Assembly (NCBI RefSeq): GCF_000764305.2
Contig: NW_025931866.1
Coordinates: 186,001-250,000 of the forward strand
Reading direction: 5' to 3'
Length of the DNA: 64,000 nt
Source: Hyalella azteca
Lineage: Eukaryota; Arthropoda; Malacostraca; Amphipoda; Hyalellidae
Both the position numbers and the translations under genes were made by a program. Position 1 is the first letter of the stretch. Each line of letters begins with the position of its first letter. The notes under the pieces are model-generated. The model made no database searches and was not told the origin of the DNA. It was given only the letters and a program-made list of their open reading frames with translations. This document shows positions 1 to 21,198 of the stretch, piece by piece.

Positions 1-1324
1 TATAATTCAATTTACGTAAAATTAACGACTTTCATAAATTCTTCGCAAGGTGTTTCCCAAGCCCTAAGAAAAAATACTATTGATATTGATCTTAATTCTG
101 TCACAAATACTTATCATCACAATAACTTACTGGAATAAGTTTTTTCATACTTTGTGTGCTTCAAGCTGTTATTATATTAAGACTCACTATGCTTCTGAAA
201 GCCTCACGTTGCGTTATTATATCTTTCAGCGCTTAAACATCGTAAAATTTGATTCTAACGTAGATATGGAAGCCGTCAAATAGAGTCTCACTCTGTTTGT
301 CTACGAATCGAAATTACGTGCAGAAAATGCACAAAAACATACCATAAATAATTTATTCTTGCGCGAAGTAGTGTTTGAGATGCATTTTATCAGATGTTGT
401 GGGCTGCATGACTGGTATAAAAATCCCCTCCATTATTTTATGTTCCTTGTAGGAATCATGCTTCGTATGCTTTGCGTTTAGCTTTAGTAAAATAGCAAAT
501 GGTGGCCATGGACCAAGGTTGCACCCACCAAGTGCAAGTGTTATCCAAAATGGAATCATGCTGAAGTTTCTTTATCGTTGATCAAGAAAAGAATATTAAG
601 CTTCAAAGTTCTTCTTTTAAAGATTAAAAAGAAGAGCTTCGAAGATTAAAATATATGAGAAACCGATACCAAGGTCGGTACTTGTGTGTTGATCGATTTG
701 TTTCGGCTCTACACCACAATAAACATTTAACATTGCTCTAAAGGAAGGGCTATACGCTATCACATCTATCGAGAACAGCTTTCGAAAAAACTTTAGATAC
801 TGATAAGATAAACTCTGCCGCTCTCCATACAGTGGTAATAATTAAAATTGATTAAAAGCAAATAATTGCCTCCACTTTATACTGTACTGCACAAGATTCA
901 TATATTCTGAAGGCGGCTAAATACATTATAGTCTTGATAGGATCTCGTGTTTGACAGGATAAATTTCACTGCTTCATTTGTGTTCAAAGTATTAGCTTTA
1001 GTAAAGTATTCCAAAATTCGAAGAAATGAGTAGTATTAAACTTTTTTTTGCGGGTCAGACTACGTAATATCGATGACTTTTCAGCTATATAGATCGATTT
1101 AAACAAATTTAGACTAACATTTTTATTGAAGTTCGATATGTCACGAGTAAGATGGCAGTCACCCAATTTAGACGATAATAGTAATATATTTACTATAAAA
1201 ATAGTTACTATAACAAAATAGCTACCACGAGCCCACAATTTAAAGTTATAGCTAGAATATTCTTCAATAATTTGGGCAAAAACACATGAAACAAATTGCC
1301 ACTAAATTCGTTATGCAACTTTCA

Positions 1325-1639
1325 TTATCGTCACGCATCACGGACAGAATGCTTTGCAACGTTCATGGCCCAATGGTTACAATTCAGAGTATCAGGATTA
1401 GAGCATTAAGCTATGGCTTTGATCCCTGCAGCTTCCTGCTAGTTCTAGTCAAATATAGGCAAGGTGATTGAGCGGTAGAGCACAGAAAAATTGGAGCAGC
1501 TAGTGAGTTGCGTGTTCGAGGCCCGCCACAAGCAGTGAATATTCTGCGATGTTCAGAATCGGCGACAGGTCTAATGAACGCTGACACCGCTGTACCATAT
1601 ATACTATCATCGTCACACATGACGGACGGAATGGTTTGC
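1325..1639 (+). repeat. Pair of imperfect direct repeats of about 33 bp
   Basis: Positions 1325-1357 and 1606-1639 share a block built around TCGTCAC..CA..ACGGAC.GAATG.TTTGC with a few mismatches. They bracket the tRNA-like segment at 1459-1528. They could be internal repeats of one decayed mobile element; they are too long for a normal target-site duplication. Confidence 0.45.
1459..1528 (+). mobile_element. tRNA-derived SINE head (A and B boxes)
   Basis: About 70 bp carry a tRNA-like RNA polymerase III promoter. The A box reads TGATTGAGCGGTAGAGC near 1464-1480 and a B-box-like block GTGTTCGAGGCCCGCC lies at 1512-1527. The spacing is tRNA-like, but the B box deviates from GGTTCGANTCC and no good cloverleaf is apparent. 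It is probably a SINE relic and less likely a degenerate tRNA gene. Confidence 0.4.
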
Positions 1640-3688
1640 CATATTGCAGCTGGGAATAACTATTTAAATTATAAAATTATAACAGCACAGTACCTACATG
1701 ACCGGCACAAACTTGGCTCGGTAGAGTCGTCGCAAATAATTCAAGACAGTGTGCCACTATTTGGACAACATGAACCATTTATTTTCTGACTGCAAATTCA
1801 AATTGAACTACTCTCAACGATCTAATAATAGCACAAACGCGCATCACTGTAACAGTTTATTAGAAGCACCATTTACAGTGTATTATACTAATAGTTATAC
1901 AAAAATATACAATAAATTCCTAACAAAAAATTAAAGCAATTTTGAGCACGCAAAAAGGCGACATATTCACTAAAATCAAGTACGTTTAAGTCTCAGCAAT
2001 AAAAAAAATAAAGATCAGATTTATTTATTTTTTTTTATTACTAGAACAAATTTTTGATCGCTAGATCGAATTTTCGATCGTGAGGCACTACAATATTTTG
2101 GTTGTTGCAATTAAAATTTTAGTATACAGACTACGAAGCATGATTACTTAGAAGCAAATTTTCATTGGCTACGTAAAACTTTACAATATTTGACGAATAT
2201 AAATTTGGAGGTTCAATGCGATGCTTATTCTTCTATCGAAGGTTAAGCCAAATACAAACGACCCACACAAGAAGGTAGTGCTTGCAATATTTTTGAATTG
2301 GATTGAATTAGTGCGAGACAAATCATTAGAAGTGACTGAATTTATTTACGATGAACTTAAGGCCCAGTGGGAAGAAAGGTTAAGCGCCCAAGTTAATTCA
2401 AGCAAGGTTCATTAATTGCTGTCTGACCAGCCAGTAATCAGAGGCCTAGCCTTGAGGTACAGAAGAGAAAATCCTATCCTAGGTTTATAATTCATACATT
2501 ATTAAATGTTTAACAGAATGGACTTATTCACGTTCAGTGAAAGGTTGCACACTTCCAGGATGAAGAATACTTTTACTCGAAAAATCGAAAGTTATGCAAA
2601 AAAATTCCTTGATTTAGCATTGTCAGATTTCATACTTTCCAATCGTAATGCAGCAAACTATATAATAATCTTTTCCTACTATTCCTAATTTTACGCCGTT
2701 AAGTTATTTCTGTTAATTTCCGATTGCGGCAGTTAGAATTTCTCAAAAATATTGCATTACGACGGAAAGAGTTTACATTTACTCTAGGCGATGATTTAGA
2801 TGTAAGATTTTGAATTATTCGGGTACCTTAATTGTTTACACTCATCTTACGTACATGAAATAGTTCAAAGGTCCGCGGGCAAATCAAATTTATATATTTA
2901 CCAGGAAACATAATAATGAGAACTACTTTCTATTTCACTCTTAAAGCACCACCATTTTAAATGGTCGGTACGCGTTTAAGCTACTCATGAGAGGTACTGT
3001 TAGCCTACAAGTGGATCAACAAAGTTATTTGCATAATTTTCAGCCTTGGAAGAACGGAAGCCTGAAATACGGCCCCTAGCATATAATAATTCATATTAAA
3101 ATGGTGGCTCGGTCATTTTTGCAAGAGCTTCGTTGAGAATATCCGTACAATTAAAAGTAAAGAGTTATAGCTGTTAAGCATCAGAAAATCGTACGATATC
3201 AAACATCCCAAAATAATTTACTTGAATAAATGAGGAATAGTCACTTTTGTGGTAATTATGGAAATATTGTCTATAACTATAAATTTTCTAGGCTGCTACT
3301 GAGAAACTAATCAAAATACTAAATAAAAAGACGCAAGATAATTTAAACCTGTTAGCCACAATCAGAACATGTTAATAACAGTCCTGATGGCCCAACGATG
3401 GGGTACCATCCATGGGGTAACCATCCATCAGCTCAAAACCAACTACAAAGACGAAATTTCATAATGTACGGATTTTACAACAAAGAATTTATGAAGGAAG
3501 CCATTTCATCTTATTACGAAGCATAGCAAAAACCGATTAAAACAAATTAATGACATTCCTGATCGCCTTGCCCTCATTCATGAGCTCAAAACCTAGGGAA
3601 AAATGAAATTTCACAAAATTATAATTTCGTAAAAATTAATTTTTGATGGAAGCTATATCATATTGTTACAAAGCAACACAATAATCAT

Positions 3689-6725
<3,037 letters not shown>

Positions 6726-6926
6726 TCCAATTGTAGACAACAATAATATTAAGTTTCTTGATAATGAATGCAATCAACATGTATTTAATGTTAGTCACCA
6801 ACCACGATACTACTGACTATTTTTCCCAATTTCAGGCCTTTGCTTGACTTAATTTCCAAATGTTAGGAAATCCACCAGGAGAATTGTGTGAATTACAGCA
6901 CGTAAGTCTCATTCAGAACAGTTTAG

Positions 6927-7240
6927 AATAGAATAGAATAGAAGTGTCGGCACTGAAGAAATAGGCCTATTGCCGATTCTTGAATTTTTCGTGACTTGAT
7001 TCACAAGGGATCTGGCCTTTGGAACCCGATCTTTCCATAACTGACGATTGATTGAGATAGCTGCTGGACTTTTTGCCTGGTCCCTAACTTGCTAGGCATT
7101 TTAAGACTGAACATATGCTCCTGCATAGCTTCGTCTAGTCTGTTTTTGAAGGTTCATACTCGGAGCGTCAACGATGCTATCAGGAAGGCTGTTCCACATG
7201 TCGGTGACTCGAAGCGAGAAGAAATGTTGTCGCGAAGGAG
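6927..7240 (-). mobile_element. 3' end of a non-LTR retrotransposon (LINE)
   Basis: Read on the minus strand, about 7240-7120 encodes HFFSLRVTDMWNSLPDSIV followed by DAPSMNLQKQ. This is the common C-terminal signature of LINE reverse-transcriptase polyproteins (..FFS.RV...WN.LP..VV.A.S...FK..). A 3' UTR follows and ends in a short (TTCTA)n tail at about 6927. Only the extreme 3' end is present, as expected from 5' truncation during target-primed reverse transcription. The start of a second copy lies at the right edge of the window in the same orientation. Confidence 0.75.
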
Positions 7241-9545
7241 TTGACAATTTTCAAATTCCACATAACAGAGTTAACAAAGAATCCAATGAATATATAATAG
7301 CGAATACAGAAAATACAATTAAATAACATTAATCATATGCGCACTCATCTTCGAGATGCGTAAGAAAGCAGTGGACTCACTTTTCCTTCTGTCGCCATCA
7401 TCTCAAAAATCCAAATAAAAAGAGTAAATATGAACAAAAAATTATCTGAATTCCTCTGTGGAAGAGTATTGAAGCAACTGATTAAAATAAAAATTGATCG
7501 CTGTGTTAAGATCTAAAAATGGAATAGCAACTAAGGTGAGAAAATTTCAAACATTCAATTCTAGGGAAGATGAGAGTGGAGCAATCTATACCACACACGA
7601 CTGTCTTGAACACACAAGTGCAAGATAGTGAAGGCATTGGCTGCATTTATGCTCTGCTTGACCTTATCATTACGGTAGTAGCAAGCAATTATCATATTAG
7701 TCCCACGAACTGAGCGAGTCTGCTCCGTGAATCATTCTTATAATGATGTAGATAAAAATCTTTGACATCCTGAGTGGTTCATAGTTGAACCGAACTGCTG
7801 ATGCTGAAAATATTGATTAAACTGGGCTAAAAGATGATGTGAATTTATCAATTTGACTGCCGAAATCATTAGATAAAAAATAACTACTGAAATAATTAGA
7901 AAACAATATCTTGCAATGAGTGATGCCATAAATTGGTATAGTTCGAATTTATTTTTTACATTTGCATCACAATTGGTAAAGAAGGAAGTTCCTATCAAGT
8001 GTCCAGCAGTGCACTGCATCTCTGCAAGGAGCCGTCACCATCAACAGCGCCGGCCACGCGCTCGTGGATTCACTACTTTTTGAAAAGTACCTGGCCGGAG
8101 AAAAAATGTGGAAATGAGAAAAACAACAACCAGAAAAGTTGAGCATGGGACAGTTTTCCCAAAGATTGTGTAAACATTTGAAGACTTCCACGTAACTTTG
8201 GTAGCATTGAGACGTTGAGCACACGTCACGGTTACAGACCAGCTGACCTTTTTTAATACCGGCACTACAATGCTTCATTTATGCAAATTGTCTTCTACCG
8301 CATTCAATGATACATTGACTTTCAAACGCTCATATGTTGCTACCGGTAGAATTTTGCTTGATTGCGCTGGTCTTATCCGGATCAGACGCTCGTCTCACAG
8401 CGATTGTTCCCGAAACAATCAATACAGAGATTTCAATTATCATCAAACAATATCTTATGCGGGTTGATTTGCTGTTGCAGACGAACTGTATAATTTTTGC
8501 AGCAATTCGGAATACGTGCTTATCCACAAAAATGTGATGTAATCACAACTCGGCAACGGGAAAGTTATAACACACACGTACGATCAAATTTTATTATCAA
8601 ACATGCTGTAGGCGAATAACATATTGAACACGTAATGATACCCAATTGGTCAGATATTTCTATTTTAATGTTTCGAATAAGCAAACACTTATTTCAGAAA
8701 TACAAAAATATAAATAAGAATAATGACATCAAGTCTTATTCAAGCACGTCAGCCAATTAACACCATTTTCTTTTCGCAAAAATAAATTTTACAAATGTAA
8801 CCGAACTTCAAATAAAAAGCATCCAAAGAACTTGTTACTTTGGACGACATCGTCCCTCCGAAATTATAGATAACATGAAATGAAGATATTTTCGGTGCAT
8901 TGCAGCACCTGTTCTGTTGAAGGTCGAGCAAAACACTGAAAACACAGACGACGCCGCTAAATCACCCACGATAAGGCACGAGTGGAAAAGATAAGTAAGA
9001 AACACTTGATAAATTTCCGCACTTAGAACGATCAAGGAATCCGCCGTTGTCAGTAGCTATCGTCATTTTGGTTATCTGACAATTGTAACATCGCAATTTG
9101 GAATCTCTATGACGGTAGTAAATATTCTAACGAAGCAGTCAATAGCAATGTTATCCAGGAATAGAAGATTCATGATGAATTAGGAGAAATCTTTACTTAG
9201 ATTAGGAAATGATTTCCATTTCATACGAGATATATTTTGAATCTGTTAAGAAGAAATATCAGTTGGTGGTACATTTATAAAAAAAAATTCAGATCGATAT
9301 AAACAAATTAGGCGACTATAAACGACACAAGTTGTGAGCAGTGAGAGAAGCAAACAACTTATTGTTACAGGTTCGAGTTTTTAATTGGGTATAAACTTCA
9401 CAGGAATTGGATAAACCGTAAAAATGACACGTGGAAGCCTTGTGACTTCAGAGAACATCTGCTAGAGGTCAAAACGGAAAATGAACCTTGATAAGAGCAG
9501 ATAGCAACAAACCCGCAGCAAAATAATACCCCACGTGCATAACGA
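7241..9545. other. Spacer between the two Adh5 exon sets
   Basis: No Adh5 N-terminal exon is visible here: there is no GVCHTD, GHEGGG or CGECKFC coding on the minus strand. This is why the downstream exon set looks truncated. A moderately GC-richer stretch at 8040-8270 has cysteine-rich open frames on the minus strand that I cannot assign. Confidence 0.55.
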
Positions 9546-9549
9546 CACA

Positions 9550-9555
9550 TTTATT
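9550..9555 (-). terminator. AATAAA polyadenylation signal of Adh5
   Basis: AATAAA on the minus strand, about 65 bp beyond the stop of the complete Adh5 gene. Position and exact match make it the likely poly(A) signal, separating that gene from the downstream exon set unless it is read through or skipped. Confidence 0.6.
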
Positions 9556-9620
9556 CTCCGGTACCTTGGAAGCAACTTTCATCATTTTCAAGTAGTGCGT
9601 TTCTCAGACTGGAAGCTTCA

Positions 9621-15282
<5,662 letters not shown>

Positions 15283-15318
15283 TTCAGGCAATTAATCGGA
15301 ATGCTCAGTTACAAGTAT

Positions 15319-18280
15319 GCTGTGAAGGTAAAAATGTATTAAATCAATGAAGTGAATCTTCCAAAAATAAGAAATATATTTGAATATTTAATATCTAAAG
15401 CACTTTAAAAATTATTGGTAGGTAGTAAAAATCCAATACATAATACAGAAATTACTTTCCAGTTAAGGCAAAGTCAATTATTTGTGAGTAATATAACTTG
15501 CAATATTTGGTTTCATTTGCACGCATCATCTTCTAAAACCACCACTATTGACTTGTCTATTATAAATATTAAAGAAGCTTGCTGGAGGGAGCAGGGAGCC
15601 AGAAACTTGAATGGTATTGAAATGTGCTGAGCTGAATGTGCTGCAGTCACAATGCAGTGCATTCACTGCATTGTCATAGGACTGTCTAAAAGTGACTAAA
15701 AAAAACTTTGCTTACTCATTTTTCAAAATCTTTGTAACTTTGAGTTATTAGTTTTAGAATATTTATTCCATTGAAAATAATAACAATAAATATGTTAGAT
15801 TACGAGATTAGATTAAATATGTTAGATTAAGGTATTAAAAGGCTAGATATCTGATATTAAAAACTAAAATGTATTAGCTAAATAGTTCTACGGTTGGCAC
15901 TTTCATGAGTTTTATACTCAAGTTATTATACAACTTATTGAGTTTTTTTAGATAGTCATCACATACTTGTTTTGGTTAGGAGGATAGAGAAACAGGGTGA
16001 GATAGAGATGATATGAATATTAAGCTAAGGCTGGAGAAGTGGGAAAGTTTGTGTCAAGGCAAGATGAAAACAAAGGAAAGAAGTTCAAGGTGAAAGTTAT
16101 TTGGTCTATTATATAACGCTATGTAGTAGGTATGTCCCACTTAAACTTATTGCCAAGTAGTTTCAAGGTTCATACCTAATAAAATATTGTAATCTTTCAA
16201 GAGACTCAGACAGTCAGACCCAAAAAATTATTTTGTCCTATTACAAATTTACAATTACATTATTATTGTTGTTGTCATTATAATTATAGTAGCTAGTCTA
16301 CTCAAAATTTAAACAGATATCTTATCTTTTAAAATGCTGGTATTCATGATACATTAGGTACTCAGCTGTCAGCTTACAGGGCTACCGGCCTACTGCGGCA
16401 CTGCCTACCATTAACTGGGGTGACTTTGGCCACCAGGGTCCAGGGACCAGGGGTGAATTTGGCATTGGCGGCTTGGCCACAGCCCACTGTCCCACAGGTA
16501 CAGGCCCACACGGTCACACCTACAATCAGAAACAAATGGAAGCAAAACAAAATAATAAATGTTGGCCAAAGTCACCCCAGTTGATGGTACTTACCTACCT
16601 ATGCTTTTTACTGTTTTTAGGAGTCAAAAATGAACTTAAGGAAGGTTATAAAAACTTTGTGTAATTTGGCAGACACTTTTCTTTTATGCAAGTGTAATTA
16701 AAGACCAGAGCATACTTTTTATTAATAATCTTATTTGTTTTTCCAACAAGTCAAAGAAAATTTCTTGCTGGCACCAAGAGATCAAAAAGCAGCAGGTTAG
16801 TACCAAATGACATTTTAATGGATGGCAATGTTCTAAAAAATGCAATTTTCATCAAGTAAATTCTAAAAAAATCTCTGATTTGATACTATGTCAGTGTCCA
16901 GCCTCCAGGTGACCAGGTCTAAGAGAGATATAATAAAGTCAAACAGAATAATTTGACTGAAAGAGGAGTGCTTACCGCAAATTGCACAAAATTGGAACTC
17001 CTCAGCCCACTTACTGACTTAGGAGCAAAATTTAATTCAACTATTCAAATAAATAAACCCCCGAAAATGTTTGCTGACCTGTGCAAAATTTTAATTGTAC
17101 TAGCTACAATTCTATAGTATAGTATAGCCTACATAACTCTGTATATTGTACGATGCTTGCCTAACAAAGCACGTAGCTACCTAGGTATGTACTATAAAAT
17201 TTCTTAATCTGACGTGAAGTCGTGAAGGGGCAAGTTAGGCTAATCACTAATCAATATTTATAAATGTTGCAAATTTTTTGACAATTTGGGTAATTGAGCA
17301 TTCTAAGCTAACATAGTACCGCGTTGAAGGAAATTAATATAAAGTTTCAGCGTTTTTGTCGAATGAGCTATCTACCTACAGGCTACAGGCCTACAGCCTA
17401 CCTAGGTACTCAGGCTACTCTAACTCTTAGCGAGCTTTAGTTTAGGTAGCTTCATACCTATTTAAGTATACCACTATACCTAAATATATTTTTTGTAATA
17501 GAATTTTGTCGAAAAATTGTTGATATATGAAAATTTATACACTAACATTACCCCTAGAGATGTGATAAATTTGAGGATTTCTGAAAGTGGTTGTATAGCT
17601 ATCTTAATCGAAAGAATTACATTTGCGGTGAGCCGGTAACGAGATTCTGGTATAAAATATTCATTATTATTTGTTTATTGAGGATGTGGGGTTGTCCCCT
17701 TATATAAAATATTCTCTATACCTAACTTTCCTCTGCTGCTCCCGGTTACGTTCCGTCAGTTGCATACAATATCAGGACGCTCTCAGAAGTCCCATATTCT
17801 CAGATGATAGAGAGAGCGCCGAACAAACCAGCTTTCTCTCCACTTTAGGTGCAGTAATTCTCTTTACATTCAGTTTCGAGAAGAAACTCGTCTCTCGTTA
17901 TACGAATCGAACTTAAAACAAGTCTACAGTCATATTATCGATTGCTTGTTCGTGATAAGAAATATAAGCAACAAAATTTCAGTTGTACTCATTTTTATAA
18001 ATATTATTCTACATATATAACGATATTTTTGCGCCTAATATTCTCTATCTTCGTGATGACGTTCTACAGCATATAAGTACGTCGGCACAGTAAAATTGAC
18101 GATATCTCTAATATCGTAGATAGTAAGTCAATATCAATAGCGTAAATAGTGAAAATCTTCAAACGCTCCCAATCAGCTTGTTTTGAGAATAGGGTCATAT
18201 TTTGAACCATTATGATAATATAAGTAGGCCAGTTTGGTCTGCATGAACAAATTGTAAAGAATAAGTTATATATCATCTAA
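15319..18280. other. 5' flank of Adh5; no further protein exon found
   Basis: AT-rich sequence. The Adh5 promoter and 5' UTR exon(s) are expected here but I cannot place them with confidence. Two TATA-like strings at 17651 and 17701 lie on the plus strand, the wrong orientation for Adh5. An inverted repeat at 16406-16589 is listed separately. Confidence 0.45.
16406..16589. repeat. Inverted repeat, 27-bp arms
   Basis: Arm 16406-16432 and the reverse complement of 16563-16589 match at 26 of 27 positions (core AACTGGGGTGACTTTGGCCA). The spacer is about 130 bp. It could be the terminal arms of a short fold-back element. Confidence 0.6.
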
Positions 18281-18289
18281 AAGTTTTTT

Positions 18290-18295
18290 TTTATT
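18290..18295 (-). terminator. Candidate AATAAA signal for the secreted-protein gene
   Basis: AATAAA on the minus strand, about 440 bp beyond the stop of the 440-residue gene. Plausible as its poly(A) signal but unsupported otherwise. Confidence 0.3.
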
Positions 18296-18735
18296 ATTAA
18301 CAATAGAAGATCCGGCTGTTACTAAAGTTGATAGTTAACGATGTCAAACAAACACGCAATGAGGTCAAAATGAAAATAAAATAACTTAGCATAATTTACT
18401 TAAAACTCAAGTCAACTTTTGAAACTTTTGTTACAGATTTTAAAGATACTTTATCACAGAAGACCACCAATGAAATAAATGAAATTAACTGCATGAAAAA
18501 AATCCAGCTATATTGATATACAGCATTTTACTCGTTGGAGGCACTGAACTAAGTTACACATGGTAAAAGAGGTATGAACGCTGTACAGTGCACAGGATGG
18601 ATATACACGGATAAAACAAAAGCTGTCTCGGAAAAATTTCTCTAACATTTTTTTTGTCTTTAACATAAAAAGGCATCTATTGCAGCAATCACAACCTGAT
18701 AACAACAAACTAAATATTAAACTGCATGAAACGAA

Positions 18736-20058
18736 TTATGGAGCAGAAGGTGCTTCAAGATAACGGCTGATGAAGACCGATCCCGTCGATCTGTCAGTCG
18801 CAGTAACATCTGAGTTCTGGATCATGCTAATGACGTCGTCTTGGAATTTTTCGTTTTCACCTCCAGCCTCACTAACCAGGTAAGAATCGTCCGGAAGAAT
18901 GGTTTTGACGATGTTAACTTCCACTTCCTTCATAGGAACGGCATCATCCTTATCTTCAGCGCTTCTGTTGTTGCTATCGTCAACTTTCTTTTCGTTGGTC
19001 ACTTCTGTGGTGACGAAAGTTCTGTCTGGCAGGACAGTTTTGATGAAGTTTCTCTCGATTTCTTCCACTGAACTTTCATCGTCATTATCTTCTCCGTCTC
19101 CATCTTTTTCAACTTCGGCTGTAGGCTCAAGTTTTTCAGTGATAATGAAGTCGATTTCTCCGTCGCTTCTGGACTCCTTCGGATCCGCTTTGGCCGGCGC
19201 GTTCGCTGGCGTGACCTCATTGCGTTTGACGATTTCTGGAGCACCGAATGAGACTGTGGTAACCAGTTGCGCCTCAATTTCATCGTTTCCATTATCAGTG
19301 CTTGAGATTAGGTTCTTGAAAAAACTGCTTAAAGGTCCAATTGGGTTTGCATGGAACAATTTATCATTCCCAACAGACAGAGGAGCATTCTCCATGCTTC
19401 GCATTGGCTTCGATTTAGGAGCGATTTCGTTTAAAAAGAGAGGGTCCAAAATTTGGATAGTCGCGAAATCAGGGTACAGTCCTGAAATCGGATAACCACC
19501 GTCTGTGCTCAGGAAATGGTGCATGTGGTTGCAATTTTCATCGTGCATATCCAAATTATCTGGAAAAAATTGAACAGACTCGTCCTGGAAATTCTGTCGC
19601 CCATTTGCTCTGGCAGAGTAATAATCATTCATTTTCATGGACGGCTCCATCTCAGTCATCATAGAGGGGCCTCTGAACGAGCTGTAGAGCGGAAGTTTAC
19701 GGCTTACAACACTGCTTGGCTCCGGCACAAACTCCTCGTTGTACTGCATCATATCCGAGTCGTCACCAAACAGAGATTCCGGGAACATTTCTGTGCGAAT
19801 GAGACCATCGAGGATTGTTTCTGTTGGCTCATTGATCATCTGCTTGTTGTTCTCAAGGAAGTTGGATTCACTCCTGCCAACTTGTGGCTTGTATCCTGGC
19901 ATGTAGAAGACTCTTGGAGCATAAATCTTGAAAACGTTGACAGTAGGTTGATTAGATTGAAGGCCCTCGTCGTAGAATCTAGGGTGTCCGGGAAAATGCG
20001 GATAGGCATAGGCTAGCGATGCCATCAACAAGACGGCGGTGGCTTTAATGACACCCAT
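18736..20058 (-). CDS. Secreted acidic protein of unknown function, 440 residues
   Basis: Uninterrupted 440-codon frame starting with a clear signal peptide (MGVIKATAVLLMASLAYA, cleavage probably before YPHFPG). The mature chain is polar and strongly acidic towards its C-terminus, with runs such as DGDGEDNDDESS at about 320-330. It has one cysteine, in NCNHMHH, so it is not disulfide-built. A repeat is visible: NFIKTVLPDRTFVT at 337-350 and NIVKTILPDDSYLV at 382-395, 45 residues apart, with a weaker echo IDFIITEKLEP before them. Upstream of the ATG is AT-rich sequence with no obvious acceptor, so the coding part is probably a single exon. I do not recognise the family. A role in cuticle, haemolymph or extracellular matrix is possible but is inference from the signal peptide and composition only. 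Confidence 0.75.
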   Translation of the reverse strand: MGVIKATAVLLMASLAYAYPHFPGHPRFYDEGLQSNQPTVNVFKIYAPRVFYMPGYKPQVGRSESNFLENNKQMINEPTETILDGLIRTEMFPESLFGDDSDMMQYNEEFVPEPSSVVSRKLPLYSSFRGPSMMTEMEPSMKMNDYYSARANGRQNFQDESVQFFPDNLDMHDENCNHMHHFLSTDGGYPISGLYPDFATIQILDPLFLNEIAPKSKPMRSMENAPLSVGNDKLFHANPIGPLSSFFKNLISSTDNGNDEIEAQLVTTVSFGAPEIVKRNEVTPANAPAKADPKESRSDGEIDFIITEKLEPTAEVEKDGDGEDNDDESSVEEIERNFIKTVLPDRTFVTTEVTNEKKVDDSNNRSAEDKDDAVPMKEVEVNIVKTILPDDSYLVSEAGGENEKFQDDVISMIQNSDVTATDRSTGSVFISRYLEAPSAP

Positions 20059-21198
20059 ATTTTATTTAAGCTCTCGGTTTTTAACGTAGGAATTTAAAAC
20101 TTTAAATGATCAGTAAAAGTCGTAATTCTCTTGCATTCACCAGAGAAATCGTTCGCAGTTGTATTGCTGCCGTAGGATTTGCTGTTCTCACCACCGCAGC
20201 TCCAGCTCGACTGTGAGCTCTGGAATCAGCTGACTTCACCGCAGCAGAGCAGCCACAGTTAGTACACTGCAGCCAGTGCAGCTCTAAGCAATTTACCGTT
20301 ACTTGCTGAGCTCGCGTGCTCTGAATTATCGTCTCGTAGTTATTTCTTCTTGCCAGCTCATCCTCAGGCACTTATTGGAACGGTTGGTTAACACGAAGTT
20401 CCTTTCTCTGCACGAGACTCAGCTCATCAAAAAGCACACGCAGGCATTATGTTGTCCAACCCTTGCAAGTCTTTGATAATGATTAAGGATCCGGTTGGAG
20501 CCAGTAGTGGCCCTGTAACTTATAGCGGATTCTGCCAGCAAATTTCCAGGTCACACAGCCGAGCTTTCTCGCAGTCAACTTCAAGACGGGTAGTGGTTGC
20601 AACCTACTGCTTTTTTTGGGACTGTTAGTAGGTACAGCGTTCGTGTCGCGCCGCTAGAACTGTTACGATGTTGAGATCGTGCCTACCATATCTCATGTTT
20701 TAACGATGCTGAATGTTTGACGCCTACCCTTCTGATTAGCGACTATTTTATGCATGTAAGATCATGAGAAATAATGAGCACATATAAAACGAAGAAAAAC
20801 GAATAATACAATTAAAAAAAATAACGCAGTACATTTAAAATATCACAAATACAGTCTCAACTCGGATATGAATGCCAGTTAACAAAATAAAATCTAAGTA
20901 CTTCTCAAAAAATAAAAGATGAGCATGCTCGTCTCTGTCCCATTGGCTGTAAACTAAAGTGAAATTCAGATATCTCACATCAGTAATCTGCATTCACCAA
21001 CATCATAGAGACGAAATCAATGAAAAATCAGATGGTAAAAAATTTAATATCTAAAAGTTAATGATAACTCAGTGAACACGCACCGATTTTAAATTGAAAC
21101 GCTTGTCGACTCCACTGCTGTCCGTTCAAATCTATCAGAGTAAAGTTTATGATGACCCAATAGTAGGGAAAATCTTATTGTAGAAAGGAAGTAAGTAT
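20059..21198. other. Intergenic: upstream of the secreted-protein gene
   Basis: Presumed promoter region of the minus-strand secreted-protein gene followed by the region between it and SGSH. Bases 20100-20650 are GC-richer than the surroundings. No convincing coding exon. Confidence 0.5.

Larger units (their letters stand above)
1..3340. other. No protein gene seen; AT-rich intergenic DNA
   Basis: AT-rich sequence with only short random open frames. The structures I see are a tRNA-like SINE head near 1460 and a pair of imperfect direct repeats around it, listed separately. It lies downstream of the 3' end of the Adh5-like exon set, so part may be 3' flank of that transcript. Confidence 0.6.

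Noticed and set aside
7967..8278. Cysteine-rich minus-strand frames of 74 and 103 codons
   Set aside because: Overlapping frames with no family resemblance I can name, no splice context and no link to Adh5; possibly a decayed element, not called.
17651..17761. Two TATA-like strings and a TCAGTT initiator-like motif on the plus strand
   Set aside because: The spacing between TATA and TCAGTT is about 55 bp, too long, and no plus-strand gene follows.
18899..20016. Plus-strand open frames of 166 and 198 codons opposite the secreted-protein gene
   Set aside because: Antisense shadows; the minus strand has the signal peptide, the internal repeat and a single intact frame.
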